A stretch of 64,000 nucleotides of DNA from Vreelandella malpeensis (GTDB taxonomy: Bacteria > Pseudomonadota > Gammaproteobacteria > Pseudomonadales > Halomonadaceae), in NCBI RefSeq assembly GCF_020622355.1, contig NZ_WHVL01000006.1, forward strand, positions 62,001 to 126,000. The letters run 5' to 3'. The notes under the pieces are model-generated. The model saw only the letters and a list, made by a program, of their open reading frames with translations, ran no database searches and was not told the DNA's origin. The first letter of the stretch is position 1, and each line of letters starts with the position of its first letter. Below, one piece after another: positions 37,818 through 46,779 of this stretch. The translations under genes and the position numbers were made by a program.

Positions 37818-38410
37818 CGTCCTGGAACCTGGAACGGCGCTACCAGGGCCAGCGCGACATCGAGCTGCTGTTCCCCGAGGCCGAGCCCGGGCTCGTCGCG
37901 CTGAAGGCGGCGCTCGAAGGTGAACGCGTCGATGCGATCTACGTAAGCGACCTCACCCGCTGCCGCCAGACCCTCGAATGGGTCAAGCCCCCGGGGGCTG
38001 CGCGCGTCTATATCGAACCCCGGCTCAGAGAGCTCGATTTCGGCGAGTTCGAAGGCAAGGTCTACGACGAACTCAAGGCGTTAGCGCACTACAGGGCCTG
38101 GATTGATAGCGCCGGAGAGCTTAAAATCCCCGGCGGAGAATCGGCGGGGGAGCTGCGCGCACGCCTGAACGCCTGGCTCGCGGAGGTAGCCATCAATGCC
38201 CGCGAGCAGAGGCATGAAAAGGTGCTGGTCGTGACCCACGGCGGCGTGATACGCGAGCTGCGCCGAAGATTCGAAGACGCCCCCTTCTGGGAGGCCACGG
38301 TGGCCCAGGCCACCGGCCGACGGTGGGCGCTGACCTATTGCACTGAAAGAGGAGAGTGGCAATGCAACTTTTCATCGGCGGTGCCCGCGCCGGCAAGAAA
38401 GACGCTGTGA
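37769..38410 (+). CDS. cobC: Histidine phosphatase, alpha-ribazole phosphatase (CobC-like)
   Basis: 213 aa histidine phosphatase with catalytic RHG in LLVVRHGITSWNLERRYQG, Glu in LRELDFGEFEG and the second His in VVTHGGVIREL. Removal of phosphate from alpha-ribazole-5'-phosphate is inferred from context. Start is a TTG with AAGGAGGAG upstream, lying inside the last 49 bases of cobS; no ATG fits near the conserved N-terminus. Confidence 0.83.
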   Translation: MATAHDVELLVVRHGITSWNLERRYQGQRDIELLFPEAEPGLVALKAALEGERVDAIYVSDLTRCRQTLEWVKPPGAARVYIEPRLRELDFGEFEGKVYDELKALAHYRAWIDSAGELKIPGGESAGELRARLNAWLAEVAINAREQRHEKVLVVTHGGVIRELRRRFEDAPFWEATVAQATGRRWALTYCTERGEWQCNFSSAVPAPARKTL

Positions 38411-38799
38411 AAGCGCGTTTCCAGCACGCCGCCTGGTGGACTCTTGCCCCGGGGCAGCGTCTGGCCGACTGCCACTCCATCCTTATGCCCGATACGCCCT
38501 TGGTCATCAACGGCGTGCTCAACTGGATGGCCCGCCACGGCGCCCGCGAGACGGACGATACCCGCCTGCGCGCCCAGTGGCGCGAGGACATCGACAGCCT
38601 CTGCCAGGCTGCCAGGGCGTGCAACGCCACCCTGGTGCTGATCATGAACGAGGTGGGCCGGGGGCTCGTGCCCATGGCCCGGGAAGACCGCCGCCTGCGC
38701 GATCTCAACGGCTGGTTCAGCCAGGACGCCGCCAAGCGCGCCGAGCGGGTCTGGTACGTGCGTCATGGCCTGGCCCGCACCCTCGCCGAGTGCGATTGA
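38362..38799 (+). CDS. Second, short CobU-like protein
   Basis: 145 aa, against about 180 for CobU. N-terminal QLFIGGARAGKKDAVKARF is a P-loop-like GARAGKK, and the C-terminal MNEVGRGLVPMAREDRRLRD..NGWFSQDAAKRAERVWYV (in parts) is the conserved CobU segment missing from the cobU at 36514. The guanylylated His region is not evident. It overlaps cobC by 49 bases; ATG 38362 follows GAGGAG. It may be a partner of, or partial replacement for, the first CobU. Confidence 0.75.
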   Translation: MQLFIGGARAGKKDAVKARFQHAAWWTLAPGQRLADCHSILMPDTPLVINGVLNWMARHGARETDDTRLRAQWREDIDSLCQAARACNATLVLIMNEVGRGLVPMAREDRRLRDLNGWFSQDAAKRAERVWYVRHGLARTLAECD

Positions 38800-38824
38800 C
38801 CTGACAACACCAACTTGCTAGTTT
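38796..38824 (+). promoter_or_regulatory. Sigma-70-like promoter for the btuB operon
   Basis: TTGACC and TAGTTT separated by 17 bases, directly before the cobalamin riboswitch and overlapping the stop of the preceding gene. Confidence 0.5.
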
Positions 38825-38834
38825 ACGCCCACTC

Positions 38835-39030
38835 CTAGGTGCTGGCGCAACGCCGCCAGTTAAACGGGAAGCTGGTGTGCATTCCAGCGCTGCCCCCGCA
38901 ACGGTAATCGAGTCAAGAACGGCCATCATGCCACTGTGTCGCCAGGACATGGGAAGGCCGCCGTTTGGAAAAGCTTGCCTTTTCGCTCGTCAGCCCGGAG
39001 ACCGGCCCAGGAAGAACGGTTTTCAAACCA
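38835..39030 (+). ncRNA. Cobalamin riboswitch upstream of btuB
   Basis: Conserved elements appear in order: AGGTGCTGGCG, AACGGGAAGCTGGTG, CCAGCGCTGCCCCCGCAA with CGGTAA, and the B12 box AGCCCGGAGACCGGCC at 38992-39007. The remaining bases to 39167 are the expression platform with further hairpins. B12 binding is expected to shut off btuB and the overlapping uptake/salvage genes downstream. Confidence 0.93.
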
Positions 39031-39167
39031 TACCTGCCGGTACGCGGAGGGCGTCCCGAGGGCCGATAGGCGCTCTCTTCGCGGGCGCCGTTCCCCCTTG
39101 TTGCCCCTTTCTCGCCCGGACCTGAAAATAAGGCTGTGCGGGTGAGCACGGCCAGCAAGGGAATCCC

Positions 39168-40985
39168 ATGTCATACGCACGTCCGTTACCTGCCCGGCTT
39201 GCCACGTTTGCGCTGGCCGCTCTTCCATTGGCGGTTCATGCTCAGGCGAACCTCTCAGCCTCTACCCAGCCGGATAGCGCCACGCTAGACCCGGTCGTGG
39301 TCACCGCCACGCTCGCCCCGCGCACCGCCAACCAGAGCCTTGCCTCGGTCACCGTGATCGACGAGGCCGCCTTTCGCCGCCAGGACCCGACGAGCGTCAC
39401 CGATCTTCTGCGCGGCCAGCCCGGCGTCGACGTTTCCAGCAACGGCAGCTTCGGCAAGAACGCAAGCGTCTATCTTCGCGGCACGGGAAGCGCTCAAAAC
39501 GTGCTGTTGATCGATGGCATTCGCCTGCGCTCTGCCACCAGCGGCGGGGCGGCCTGGGGAAGTCTCGACCCGCGCCTGTTCGAGCGCGCCGAGATCGTGC
39601 GCGGACCAAAAGGCAGCCTCTACGGGGCGGACGCCATCGGCGGCGTGGTGCAGCTCTTCACCCACGAGCCCGACGAGGCGAATGGCCCGCAGCCAAGGCT
39701 TTCGTTCGGCGGCGGCGCCTTCAACACCGCGCGGGCAAGCGCGAGCCTGAGCGGCGTCGAGGGCGGCACCCGCTACAGCTTCGCCGCGAGCCATTTCAAC
39801 ACCGACGGCCAACCGGTGCGTCGCGGTGGCGATGACAAGGGGTTTGATAACACCACCGCACTCGCCCGGGTGTCCCACACGTTTGACAGCGGCGTCGAGG
39901 CCGGCGTGCTGGCACTGCGCGCTCGCGGCAACAACGAGTACGACGGCGGCGAGAACGACTTCGTCCAGCAGGTCGCCGGCGTCTACGTCGATACCCCGGT
40001 GGTCGAGGGCTGGCGCTCGCGCTTGACGCTTTCCGAGGCGCGCGACGAAAGCGACAACGTTGACGAGTTCGGCGACTCCACCTTCGACACGACCATCCGC
40101 ACCGCACGCTGGCAGAACACCTTCGGTATTGGGGTGCACGAGTTCATCGCTGGCGTCGAACAGAGCGAAGACCGTGTCGACAGCAGCATTGCCTATGACG
40201 AGACGAGCCGCGACAACACCGCCGCCTTCACCCAGGCGCTGTTCGATTTCGCCCCGTTCACGCTGCAGACCAGCGCCCGCTTCGATCACAACGAAAGCTA
40301 CGGCGACGAAGTGACCGGAAGTGTAGCACTCGGCTTCGACCTCGACGCCCACCACACCTTGCGGGCAAGCTATGGCACCGCCTTTAACGCGCCGACCTAC
40401 AACCAGCTCTACTACCCCGGCTTCGGCAACCCGGATCTCGAGTCGGAAACTTCCGAGACCGTGGAGGTCGGCGCCCGTGGGCAGTACGCGCGTTTTTTCT
40501 GGGACGCCGCGCTCTACCAGACCGACATCGACAACCTGATCGCGGGCCAGGGCGCGCAGTTCAACGTGCCCACCTCGCGCGTTCGCGGCGCCGAGCTCTC
40601 CGGTGGCGTGGAGCAGGGCGGCTGGACGGTCGCCGCCGCGCTCACCTACACCGACCCGGAAAACCGCGCTACCGGCAACCGGCTTACCAACCGGGCTACC
40701 CAGAGCCTGCGCATGGACGTTGATCGCGAGCTTGGCGACTACGCCGTCGGCGGCTCCTGGATCGCCCAGAACCACCGCTACCGTGATGCGGCCAACGAGG
40801 ATCGCCTGGCCGGCTACGGGCTGGTCAACCTGCGCGCCGGCTGGCAGTTCGCGCCGCTCTGGAGCGCGCGGGTCACGCTCGAGAACGCGCTGGATCAGGA
40901 CTACGTCACCACGCGCTCCTTCGATGGCGCCGACTACATCAACGCCGGCCGCGCGGCGTTTCTGAGCGTCAACTTTGGTCAGTAG
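39168..40985 (+). CDS. btuB: TonB-dependent cobalamin receptor BtuB
   Basis: 605 aa outer-membrane barrel. Signal peptide ALAALPLAVHAQA, TonB box LDPVVVTATLA, plug domain with LLRGQPGVDVSS, VYLRGTGSAQNVLLIDGI and ERAEIVRGPKGSLYGADAIGG, and a C-terminal strand ending AFLSVNFGQ with an atypical terminal Gln. The riboswitch upstream and btuFCD downstream make cobalamin or cobinamide the substrate. Confidence 0.94.
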   Translation: MSYARPLPARLATFALAALPLAVHAQANLSASTQPDSATLDPVVVTATLAPRTANQSLASVTVIDEAAFRRQDPTSVTDLLRGQPGVDVSSNGSFGKNASVYLRGTGSAQNVLLIDGIRLRSATSGGAAWGSLDPRLFERAEIVRGPKGSLYGADAIGGVVQLFTHEPDEANGPQPRLSFGGGAFNTARASASLSGVEGGTRYSFAASHFNTDGQPVRRGGDDKGFDNTTALARVSHTFDSGVEAGVLALRARGNNEYDGGENDFVQQVAGVYVDTPVVEGWRSRLTLSEARDESDNVDEFGDSTFDTTIRTARWQNTFGIGVHEFIAGVEQSEDRVDSSIAYDETSRDNTAAFTQALFDFAPFTLQTSARFDHNESYGDEVTGSVALGFDLDAHHTLRASYGTAFNAPTYNQLYYPGFGNPDLESETSETVEVGARGQYARFFWDAALYQTDIDNLIAGQGAQFNVPTSRVRGAELSGGVEQGGWTVAAALTYTDPENRATGNRLTNRATQSLRMDVDRELGDYAVGGSWIAQNHRYRDAANEDRLAGYGLVNLRAGWQFAPLWSARVTLENALDQDYVTTRSFDGADYINAGRAAFLSVNFGQ

Positions 40986-41859
40986 GGCGCTTGCCGGCCT
41001 CGCGCTGGCGCTCGTCACGACGGGCGCCAGCGCCGAGGTGTGTGCGGTGGACGATCTTGGCCGCGACGTATGCCTGGAGGCGCCTGCCCAGCGCATCGCC
41101 GCGCTGTCACCCGGCGCCACCGAGCTCGTCTTCGCCGCCGGTGCCGGCGAGAAGGTCGTCGCCGTGGTGTCGTTCAGCGACTACCCCCCAAAAGCCCGGG
41201 AGATCACCTCCGTCGGCAGCCATACCCGGCTCGATCTCGAGGCGCTGGTGGCACTGGCGCCGGATCTCGCCATTGGCTGGGTGACCGGCAACCCCGCCGA
41301 GCAGCTCGAAACGCTGGAAGCGCTCGACATGGCGGTGTTCTATATCGAGCCGCGCAGCGTCGAGGGCGTGGCCAGCGCCATCGAGCGGTTGGCGGAACTT
41401 GCCGGCACCGACGCCGAAGGCCGGCGTGTGGCCGACGATTTCACAAACGCCATGGACGAGCTGTCAGCCCGGTACGCGGGCAGGGCGCCGGTGGATACCT
41501 TCTACCAGGTTTGGGATTCCCCGCTGATGAGCGTCAACGATGCGCACCTGATCGGCCAGGTGATCAGTCTGTGCGGCGGGCGCAACGTGTTCGGCGGACT
41601 CGACCGGCTGGTGCCGCGCCTGGACGATGAAGCGGTGCTCGCCGCCGACCCGGCGGTGATCGTCGCCGGCGGCATGGGCGAGGAGAACCGCCACTGGCTC
41701 GATCACTGGGCGCAGTACCCGCATCTGCGTGCGGTGAAGAACGACCAGCTCCACTTCGTACCGCCTTCGCTCATTCAGCGGCCCACGCCCCGGCTGGCCG
41801 AGGGTGCGCGGCTTCTTTGCGAGCACATCGAGCGCGCCCGCGCTGCGGGTACGCCGTGA
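40975..41859 (+). CDS. btuF: Periplasmic cobalamin-binding protein BtuF
   Basis: 294 aa. Signal peptide ALAGLALALVTTGASA, then the class III binding-protein pattern RIAALSPGATELVFAAGAGEKVVAVVSFSDYP, LEALVALAPDLAIGWV and DTFYQVWDSPLMSVND. I use TTG 40975, inside the end of btuB, since it gives a proper signal peptide; no ATG fits. It delivers B12 to the ABC transporter BtuCD. Confidence 0.9.
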   Translation: MVSRALAGLALALVTTGASAEVCAVDDLGRDVCLEAPAQRIAALSPGATELVFAAGAGEKVVAVVSFSDYPPKAREITSVGSHTRLDLEALVALAPDLAIGWVTGNPAEQLETLEALDMAVFYIEPRSVEGVASAIERLAELAGTDAEGRRVADDFTNAMDELSARYAGRAPVDTFYQVWDSPLMSVNDAHLIGQVISLCGGRNVFGGLDRLVPRLDDEAVLAADPAVIVAGGMGEENRHWLDHWAQYPHLRAVKNDQLHFVPPSLIQRPTPRLAEGARLLCEHIERARAAGTP

Positions 41860-42845
41860 GGCCGCCCTCGAATGACCGTCGTCCTGGTGCCTGGCCCGTG
41901 GCGCTGATCGCCCTGGCCCTGGCCGCCCTCGCCTTGGCGCTCGTCTCCGGCAGCGCGACGCTGTCGCTGGGGGAGCTTGCGCAGGCGCTGGCTGGAAACG
42001 GCGGCGCGCTCGCCAACACCCTGGTGTTCGATCTTCGCCTGCCAAGAGCGCTTGCCGCCTTCGCCGTGGGCGGGCTTCTGGCCGTGGCGGGGGCGCTGAT
42101 GCAGGTGCTGCTTCGAAACCCGCTCGCCGACCCCTACGTGCTCGGGCTTTCCGGCGGGGCGAGCATCGGGGCGCTGGGCGCCATGCTGGCGGGTCTGGGT
42201 GGCCTGCTGGTCACCGGCTCGGCGTTCGCCGGGGCGCTACTTTCCACGCTTTTGGTGTTTGGCCTGGCCCAGGGGCGCGGCGGCTGGACGCCAGCGAGAT
42301 TGCTGCTCACCGGCGTGGTGGTGGCCTCGGGCTGGGGGGCGCTCATCACCCTGGTGCTGGCCATGAGCCCCGCCGAGCGCCTGCCGGGCATGCTCTACTG
42401 GCTGATGGGCGATCTCGCCTACGCGCGCACGCCCTGGCCGCCGCTGATGGTGCTGGCGTTGACCTGCGTGCTGCTGTGGCCGCTGGGGCGCAGCCTCAAC
42501 GTGCTGGCCCGCGGGCCGCTTCAGGCCGCAGCACTCGGGGTCAACGTGCGTGGGCTGGAGTGGGGCATCTACCTGTTGGCGAGCCTTCTGACTGCCATGG
42601 CGGTGACCACCGCCGGCAGCATCGGCTTCGTAGGGCTGGTCGTGCCGCACATGCTGCGGCTGGTGCTGGGTAACGACCAGCGCCGCCTTTTGCCCGCCTG
42701 CGCGCTGGCCGGCGGTACGCTGGTGCTGCTCGCCGATACGTTGGCGCGCACGCTGATCGCCCCGGAGCAGCTGCCGGTCGGCGTGATCACCGCGCTGCTC
42801 GGCGTACCCACCTTTCTGCTGCTGTTGTACCGGAGCCAACCGTGA
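41856..42845 (+). CDS. btuC: Cobalamin ABC transporter permease BtuC
   Basis: 329 aa FecCD-family permease with about ten helices. Motifs LVFDLRLPRALAAFAVGGLLAVAGALMQ (in parts), NPLADPYVLGLSGGASIGA and GSIGFVGLVVPHMLRL. Start GTG 41856 overlaps the btuF stop (GTGA); an upstream extension of the frame lies wholly within btuF. Confidence 0.92.
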   Translation: MRPPSNDRRPGAWPVALIALALAALALALVSGSATLSLGELAQALAGNGGALANTLVFDLRLPRALAAFAVGGLLAVAGALMQVLLRNPLADPYVLGLSGGASIGALGAMLAGLGGLLVTGSAFAGALLSTLLVFGLAQGRGGWTPARLLLTGVVVASGWGALITLVLAMSPAERLPGMLYWLMGDLAYARTPWPPLMVLALTCVLLWPLGRSLNVLARGPLQAAALGVNVRGLEWGIYLLASLLTAMAVTTAGSIGFVGLVVPHMLRLVLGNDQRRLLPACALAGGTLVLLADTLARTLIAPEQLPVGVITALLGVPTFLLLLYRSQP

Positions 42846-43663
42846 GTCGGCTCGCTGCCCGGGGGCTTGCGCTCGCGATTCCCGGTCGCGCGACGCGCCC
42901 GCTCGAACTCGAGATCACCCCGGGCCAGGTGTGGGGCGTGCTCGGCCCCAACGGCGCGGGCAAGACCACGCTGTTGCACACTCTGGCCGGGCTCCACGCC
43001 CCGCGCGCCGGCGGCGTCTTTCTCGATGGCGAGCCGCTCGGCGCACTCGGCCGGCGCGAGGTCGCCCGGCGGCTGGGGCTGGTGTTCCAGGAGCGCATGG
43101 ACGGCTTCCCCGCCACGGTGAGTGAGGCCGTGATGATGGGCCGCCACCCGTACCTTTCGCTTTTCCAGCGCGAAAACGCAGAAGATGGCGAGCGCGTTGA
43201 AGCCGCACTTTCCGCCTTCGATCTCGCCGGGTTCGAGCAACGTCTGGTGAGTTCGCTCTCCGGCGGCGAGCGCCAGCGGGTGGCGCTGGCCACGCTCCAC
43301 GCCCAAGACCCGGCGGTGTGGCTACTCGACGAGCCGACCAACCATCTCGATCTGCATCACCAGAGCGCTGCCATGGCACTGCTGAGTGAACAGGCCCGCC
43401 GTGGGCGCACGGTGATGATGTGCCTGCACGACGTGAACCTGGCCGCGCGCTGGTGCAGCCACGCGCTGCTGCTGCACCCGGGCGGCGAGGCCGAGGCCGG
43501 CCCGGTCGATGAGGTGCTCGAGCTCGCCTCGCTGGAACGGCTCTACCGCCAGCCCTTGAGCGCCGCCGAGATCGACGGCGCGCCGGTGTTCATGCCGCGC
43601 CGCGCAGGAGCCCCCGATACCTGCGACCCCCCTGACCCTTCAAGGAGCTCCCATGAGCGATGA
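42842..43663 (+). CDS. btuD: Cobalamin ABC transporter ATPase BtuD
   Basis: 273 aa. Walker A LGPNGAGKTTLL, Q-loop VFQE, signature SSLSGGERQRVAL, Walker B VWLLDEPTNHLD and switch His in CLHDVNLAARW. GTG start overlaps the btuC stop (GTGA). It powers import with BtuC and BtuF. Confidence 0.92.
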   Translation: MSRLAARGLALAIPGRATRPLELEITPGQVWGVLGPNGAGKTTLLHTLAGLHAPRAGGVFLDGEPLGALGRREVARRLGLVFQERMDGFPATVSEAVMMGRHPYLSLFQRENAEDGERVEAALSAFDLAGFEQRLVSSLSGGERQRVALATLHAQDPAVWLLDEPTNHLDLHHQSAAMALLSEQARRGRTVMMCLHDVNLAARWCSHALLLHPGGEAEAGPVDEVLELASLERLYRQPLSAAEIDGAPVFMPRRAGAPDTCDPPDPSRSSHER

Positions 43664-44246
43664 GCGTCACCAGCAGCGCATGCAGCGCAAGAAAGCGGTC
43701 GTCGACGAGCGCATCCGCCAGGCCACCCAAACGCGCGGCGTGCTGATCCTTCTCAAGGGCAACGGCAAGGGCAAGAGCAGCTCGGCGCTGGGCACGCTCG
43801 CCCGTTCGCTTGGCCACGGCCAGCGTGGCGCGGTGGTGCAGTTCATCAAGGGGCGGTTCGAGACCGGCGAGTACCTGTTCTTTCGCGACCACCCGCGTCT
43901 TGAGTGGCACATCATGGGCCAGGGCTTTACCTGGGAAACCCAAGACCGCACGCGCGATGTAGAGGCTGCGCAAGCTGCCTGGGTGACGGCGAAGGGGCTG
44001 CTCGAGAACCCGAGTCTCGATATCGTCGTGCTGGACGAGATGAGCTACATGTTCAAGTACGACTATCTGGACGTCGCGCCGGTGGTGGAGGCGCTGAAAA
44101 ACCGCCCGGCGCACCAGAACGTGATCATCACCGGGCGCACCATAGCCACGCCCCTGCAGGAGATTGCCGATACCATCAGCGTGGTGCAGGACGAGCGCCA
44201 CGCCTTTCGCGCCGGGGTGAAGGCGCAAAAAGGGATCGAGTACTGA
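43653..44246 (+). CDS. cobO: Cob(I)yrinic acid a,c-diamide adenosyltransferase (CobO/BtuR)
   Basis: Adds the 5'-deoxyadenosyl group to corrinoids. 197 aa. P-loop LLKGNGKGKSSSALGTLARS, VQFIKGRFETGEY, DIVVLDEMSYMFKYDYLD and NVIITGR, all typical of the CobA/CobO family. ATG lies 11 bases inside the btuD end, so it is in the same transcription unit. Confidence 0.94.
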   Translation: MSDERHQQRMQRKKAVVDERIRQATQTRGVLILLKGNGKGKSSSALGTLARSLGHGQRGAVVQFIKGRFETGEYLFFRDHPRLEWHIMGQGFTWETQDRTRDVEAAQAAWVTAKGLLENPSLDIVVLDEMSYMFKYDYLDVAPVVEALKNRPAHQNVIITGRTIATPLQEIADTISVVQDERHAFRAGVKAQKGIEY

Positions 44247-45595
44247 TGCCGCCTGCCCGTTGCCCTGCGCTGTTCATCGCCGCTCCGGCCTCCGGTCAGG
44301 GCAAGACCACCGTGACTGCCGCGCTTGCCCGGCTCTTCAAACGCCAAGGCAAACGAGTACGCGTGTTCAAGACCGGCCCGGACTATTTGGACCCGCAGAT
44401 TCTTGCCCAGGCAAGCGGGGCGCCGGTGGCGCCGCTGGATCTCTGGATGGCAGGAGAAAGCTACTGCCGCCAGCGCTTGCATGAGGCCGCTCGTGAGGCC
44501 GACCTGATCCTCGTCGAGGGGGCGATGGGCCTTCACGACGGCGAGCCGTCGAGTGCAGATCTCGCCGCGCGGTTCGATATTCCACTGGCGGTGGTGATGG
44601 ACGTGAAGGGCATGGCCCAGACCGCAGGCGCCGTGATGGCGGGGCTCGCCGCTTTTCGACGCGACGTTCGCTTCGCCGGGTTGATCGCCAACGGCTGCGC
44701 CACCGCCCGCCACCGCGAGCTGATCGCCTCCGCGCTTCCCGCGCAGTTTCCCCTTCTGGCGACCCTGCCCCGCGACCCGGCGCTTGCACTTCCCGAGCGC
44801 CACCTGGGGCTGGTACAGGCCAACGAGATCGAAAGCGAGTTGGAGGCGCGTTTCGAGGCCGGCGCCGATGCGCTTCAAGCCGCCGGGTTCCTGACGGCAC
44901 TGGACGCGCTCGAGGTGACTTTCGCGGCGCCGCAGAACGCCCTGCCCATACCGGCGGCCACCCTTGCCGGTCACACCGTGGCCATCGCTCGCGATGCCGC
45001 CTTCAGCTTCATCTATCAGGCGAATCTCGACCTGCTCGAGGCGCTGGGCGCGTCGCTTGTGTTCTTCTCGCCGCTCGCCGACACGCGGCTTCCCGCGTGC
45101 GATGCGCTGTGGCTGCCCGGCGGCTACCCGGAGCTTCACGCCGAGGCGCTGTCAATCAATCACGCGATGAAATCCGCGATACGCACCTTTTTCGACGCGG
45201 GCAAGCCGATGCTCGCCGAGTGCGGCGGGCTGCTCTACAGCCTGGAAACCTTGACCGATGTCGAGGATCGCCCTCACGCCATGCTCGGACTTCTACCCGG
45301 CGCGGGCGCCCTGCGCGGCTGCCAGGGCATGCAAACGGCGCCTCTGCCCGAGGGCGAGATTCGCGGCCACGCCCATCACCGTTCGAGGACCAACGGCACC
45401 CCGACGCCTATCAGCGTTGGCCGCCGCCAGCGACACCCGGCTCCCGGTGAGGCGATCTACCGCGAACGGCGCCTGACGGCCACCTACCTGCATCTTTTCT
45501 TCCCCGACAACCCCGATGCCGTGGCGGCGCTGTTCGCGCGCCACCCGGTTTGTGATACACCTTCCAGCGAGACCCTCGACCATGCGGCTCGGTAG
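44246..45595 (+). CDS. cobB: Cobyrinate/hydrogenobyrinate a,c-diamide synthase (CobB/CbiA)
   Basis: 449 aa. N-terminal dethiobiotin-synthetase-like ATPase (IAAPASGQGKTTVTAALARL, FKTGPDYLDP, LVEGAMGLHDG) and C-terminal glutamine amidotransferase with nucleophile Cys in LAECGGLLYSLE and WLPGGYPELH. Amidates the a and c carboxylates of cobyrinate. TGATG overlap with cobO. No corrin-ring synthesis gene is in the window, so its substrate would come from elsewhere or from salvage. Confidence 0.92.
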   Translation: MPPARCPALFIAAPASGQGKTTVTAALARLFKRQGKRVRVFKTGPDYLDPQILAQASGAPVAPLDLWMAGESYCRQRLHEAAREADLILVEGAMGLHDGEPSSADLAARFDIPLAVVMDVKGMAQTAGAVMAGLAAFRRDVRFAGLIANGCATARHRELIASALPAQFPLLATLPRDPALALPERHLGLVQANEIESELEARFEAGADALQAAGFLTALDALEVTFAAPQNALPIPAATLAGHTVAIARDAAFSFIYQANLDLLEALGASLVFFSPLADTRLPACDALWLPGGYPELHAEALSINHAMKSAIRTFFDAGKPMLAECGGLLYSLETLTDVEDRPHAMLGLLPGAGALRGCQGMQTAPLPEGEIRGHAHHRSRTNGTPTPISVGRRQRHPAPGEAIYRERRLTATYLHLFFPDNPDAVAALFARHPVCDTPSSETLDHAAR

Positions 45596-46622
45596 CGAAC
45601 AGCTCAGCAAGATTCCCGCCACGGTGGTCACCGGCTTTCTGGGTAGCGGCAAGACCACGCTGCTGGCCGGCATATTGCGCCAGATGACCGGCAAGCGGGT
45701 GGCCGTGATCGTCAACGAACTGGGCGAGCAGGACATCGACGCGAGCCTTCTTCGAAGCTGCGCGCTGGAGAATGCCCCAAACGGGGAGACAAGCGGTGGG
45801 CACGATATGTTCGAGTTTGCCAACGGCTGCATCTGCTGCACCGTGGAAGAGAGGTTTCTGCCGGTGATCCAGAAGCTCATCGCCCGGGGCGAGCGCATCG
45901 ACCATATTCTGATCGAGACCAGCGCCTTGGCTTTGCCCAAACCCCTGGTGCAGGCGTTCAAGGGGCCGGAGGTGAGCCAGCACTGCACGGTGGATGCGAT
46001 CATCACCGTCATCGATGGCCCGGCGGTGGCCGCCCAGTGCCTGTTGAAGGCAAGCGCCGACCACGACCCGACCCTGCAAGCGCTGATGGATGACCAACTG
46101 AGTGCGGCGGACCTGGTGCTGGTGAGCAAGACCGACCTTCTCGATGAAGAGGAGCGCCGGCGCGTGGAGGCCTTCGTGGCTGCGAAGGCGCCCGCCTGGG
46201 GGAAGACGCTGTTCGTCGATGCGTCGCTGGCCGCCGATGTGGCCCGGCTCGAGGCGCTGCTAGGCATTGGCGCGGCGAGCGAAGAGTGGATCGATGCGAT
46301 GGCCAACCCGCAACATCACGCTCAGCACCACATCGACGCCTGCGTGATGACCCTGGGCGAAGTCGACCTCAAGGCATTCGAGCGGGCGCTGCAGGGCATT
46401 CTGAGTACGCACGACATCTACCGCGCCAAGGGCTTCGCCGCGGTGCCCGGCAAGCCCCTGCGGCGGGTGGTGCAAGCGGTGGGCGAGCGCCTGGAAGGCT
46501 ACTTCGACCGCCTCTGGGTCTCCGGCGAGCCCCGCCAGACGCAGCTGGTGATCATCGGCCGCCATCTGGATCGCGACGCGCTGCACGCAGCCTTGGCCTG
46601 CGCGGAAGTCCCGCAAGCCTGA
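45582..46622 (+). CDS. cobW: CobW-family GTP-dependent metal chaperone
   Basis: 346 aa G3E GTPase. Walker A VVTGFLGSGKTTLLAGIL, metal-binding CxCC in ANGCICCTVEERF, Glu in VIVNELGEQDID and the GTPase SKTDLLDEEE; the C-terminal CobW domain follows. Its place at the end of a cobalamin operon supports delivery of cobalt for B12, rather than zinc as in other members. It overlaps the cobB end by 14 bases. Confidence 0.92.
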   Translation: MRLGSEQLSKIPATVVTGFLGSGKTTLLAGILRQMTGKRVAVIVNELGEQDIDASLLRSCALENAPNGETSGGHDMFEFANGCICCTVEERFLPVIQKLIARGERIDHILIETSALALPKPLVQAFKGPEVSQHCTVDAIITVIDGPAVAAQCLLKASADHDPTLQALMDDQLSAADLVLVSKTDLLDEEERRRVEAFVAAKAPAWGKTLFVDASLAADVARLEALLGIGAASEEWIDAMANPQHHAQHHIDACVMTLGEVDLKAFERALQGILSTHDIYRAKGFAAVPGKPLRRVVQAVGERLEGYFDRLWVSGEPRQTQLVIIGRHLDRDALHAALACAEVPQA

Positions 46623-46779
46623 GACTTTACTTCGCCACTGCGCTTGCGAACGGCGCGGCTACATCATGCGAGTGACCTATTGGGCCGCGCGTCGCCTTCT
46701 GGAGTAATGCTATAAAATCGGAATCTTTTTCCATAAAATACGCTCTACCTAATGACACCTTTAGCGCAAGGAGCACCCC

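Noticed and set aside
39285-41120. 611-codon frame opposite btuB
   Set aside because: Antisense shadow of btuB; composition is atypical and no motif is present.
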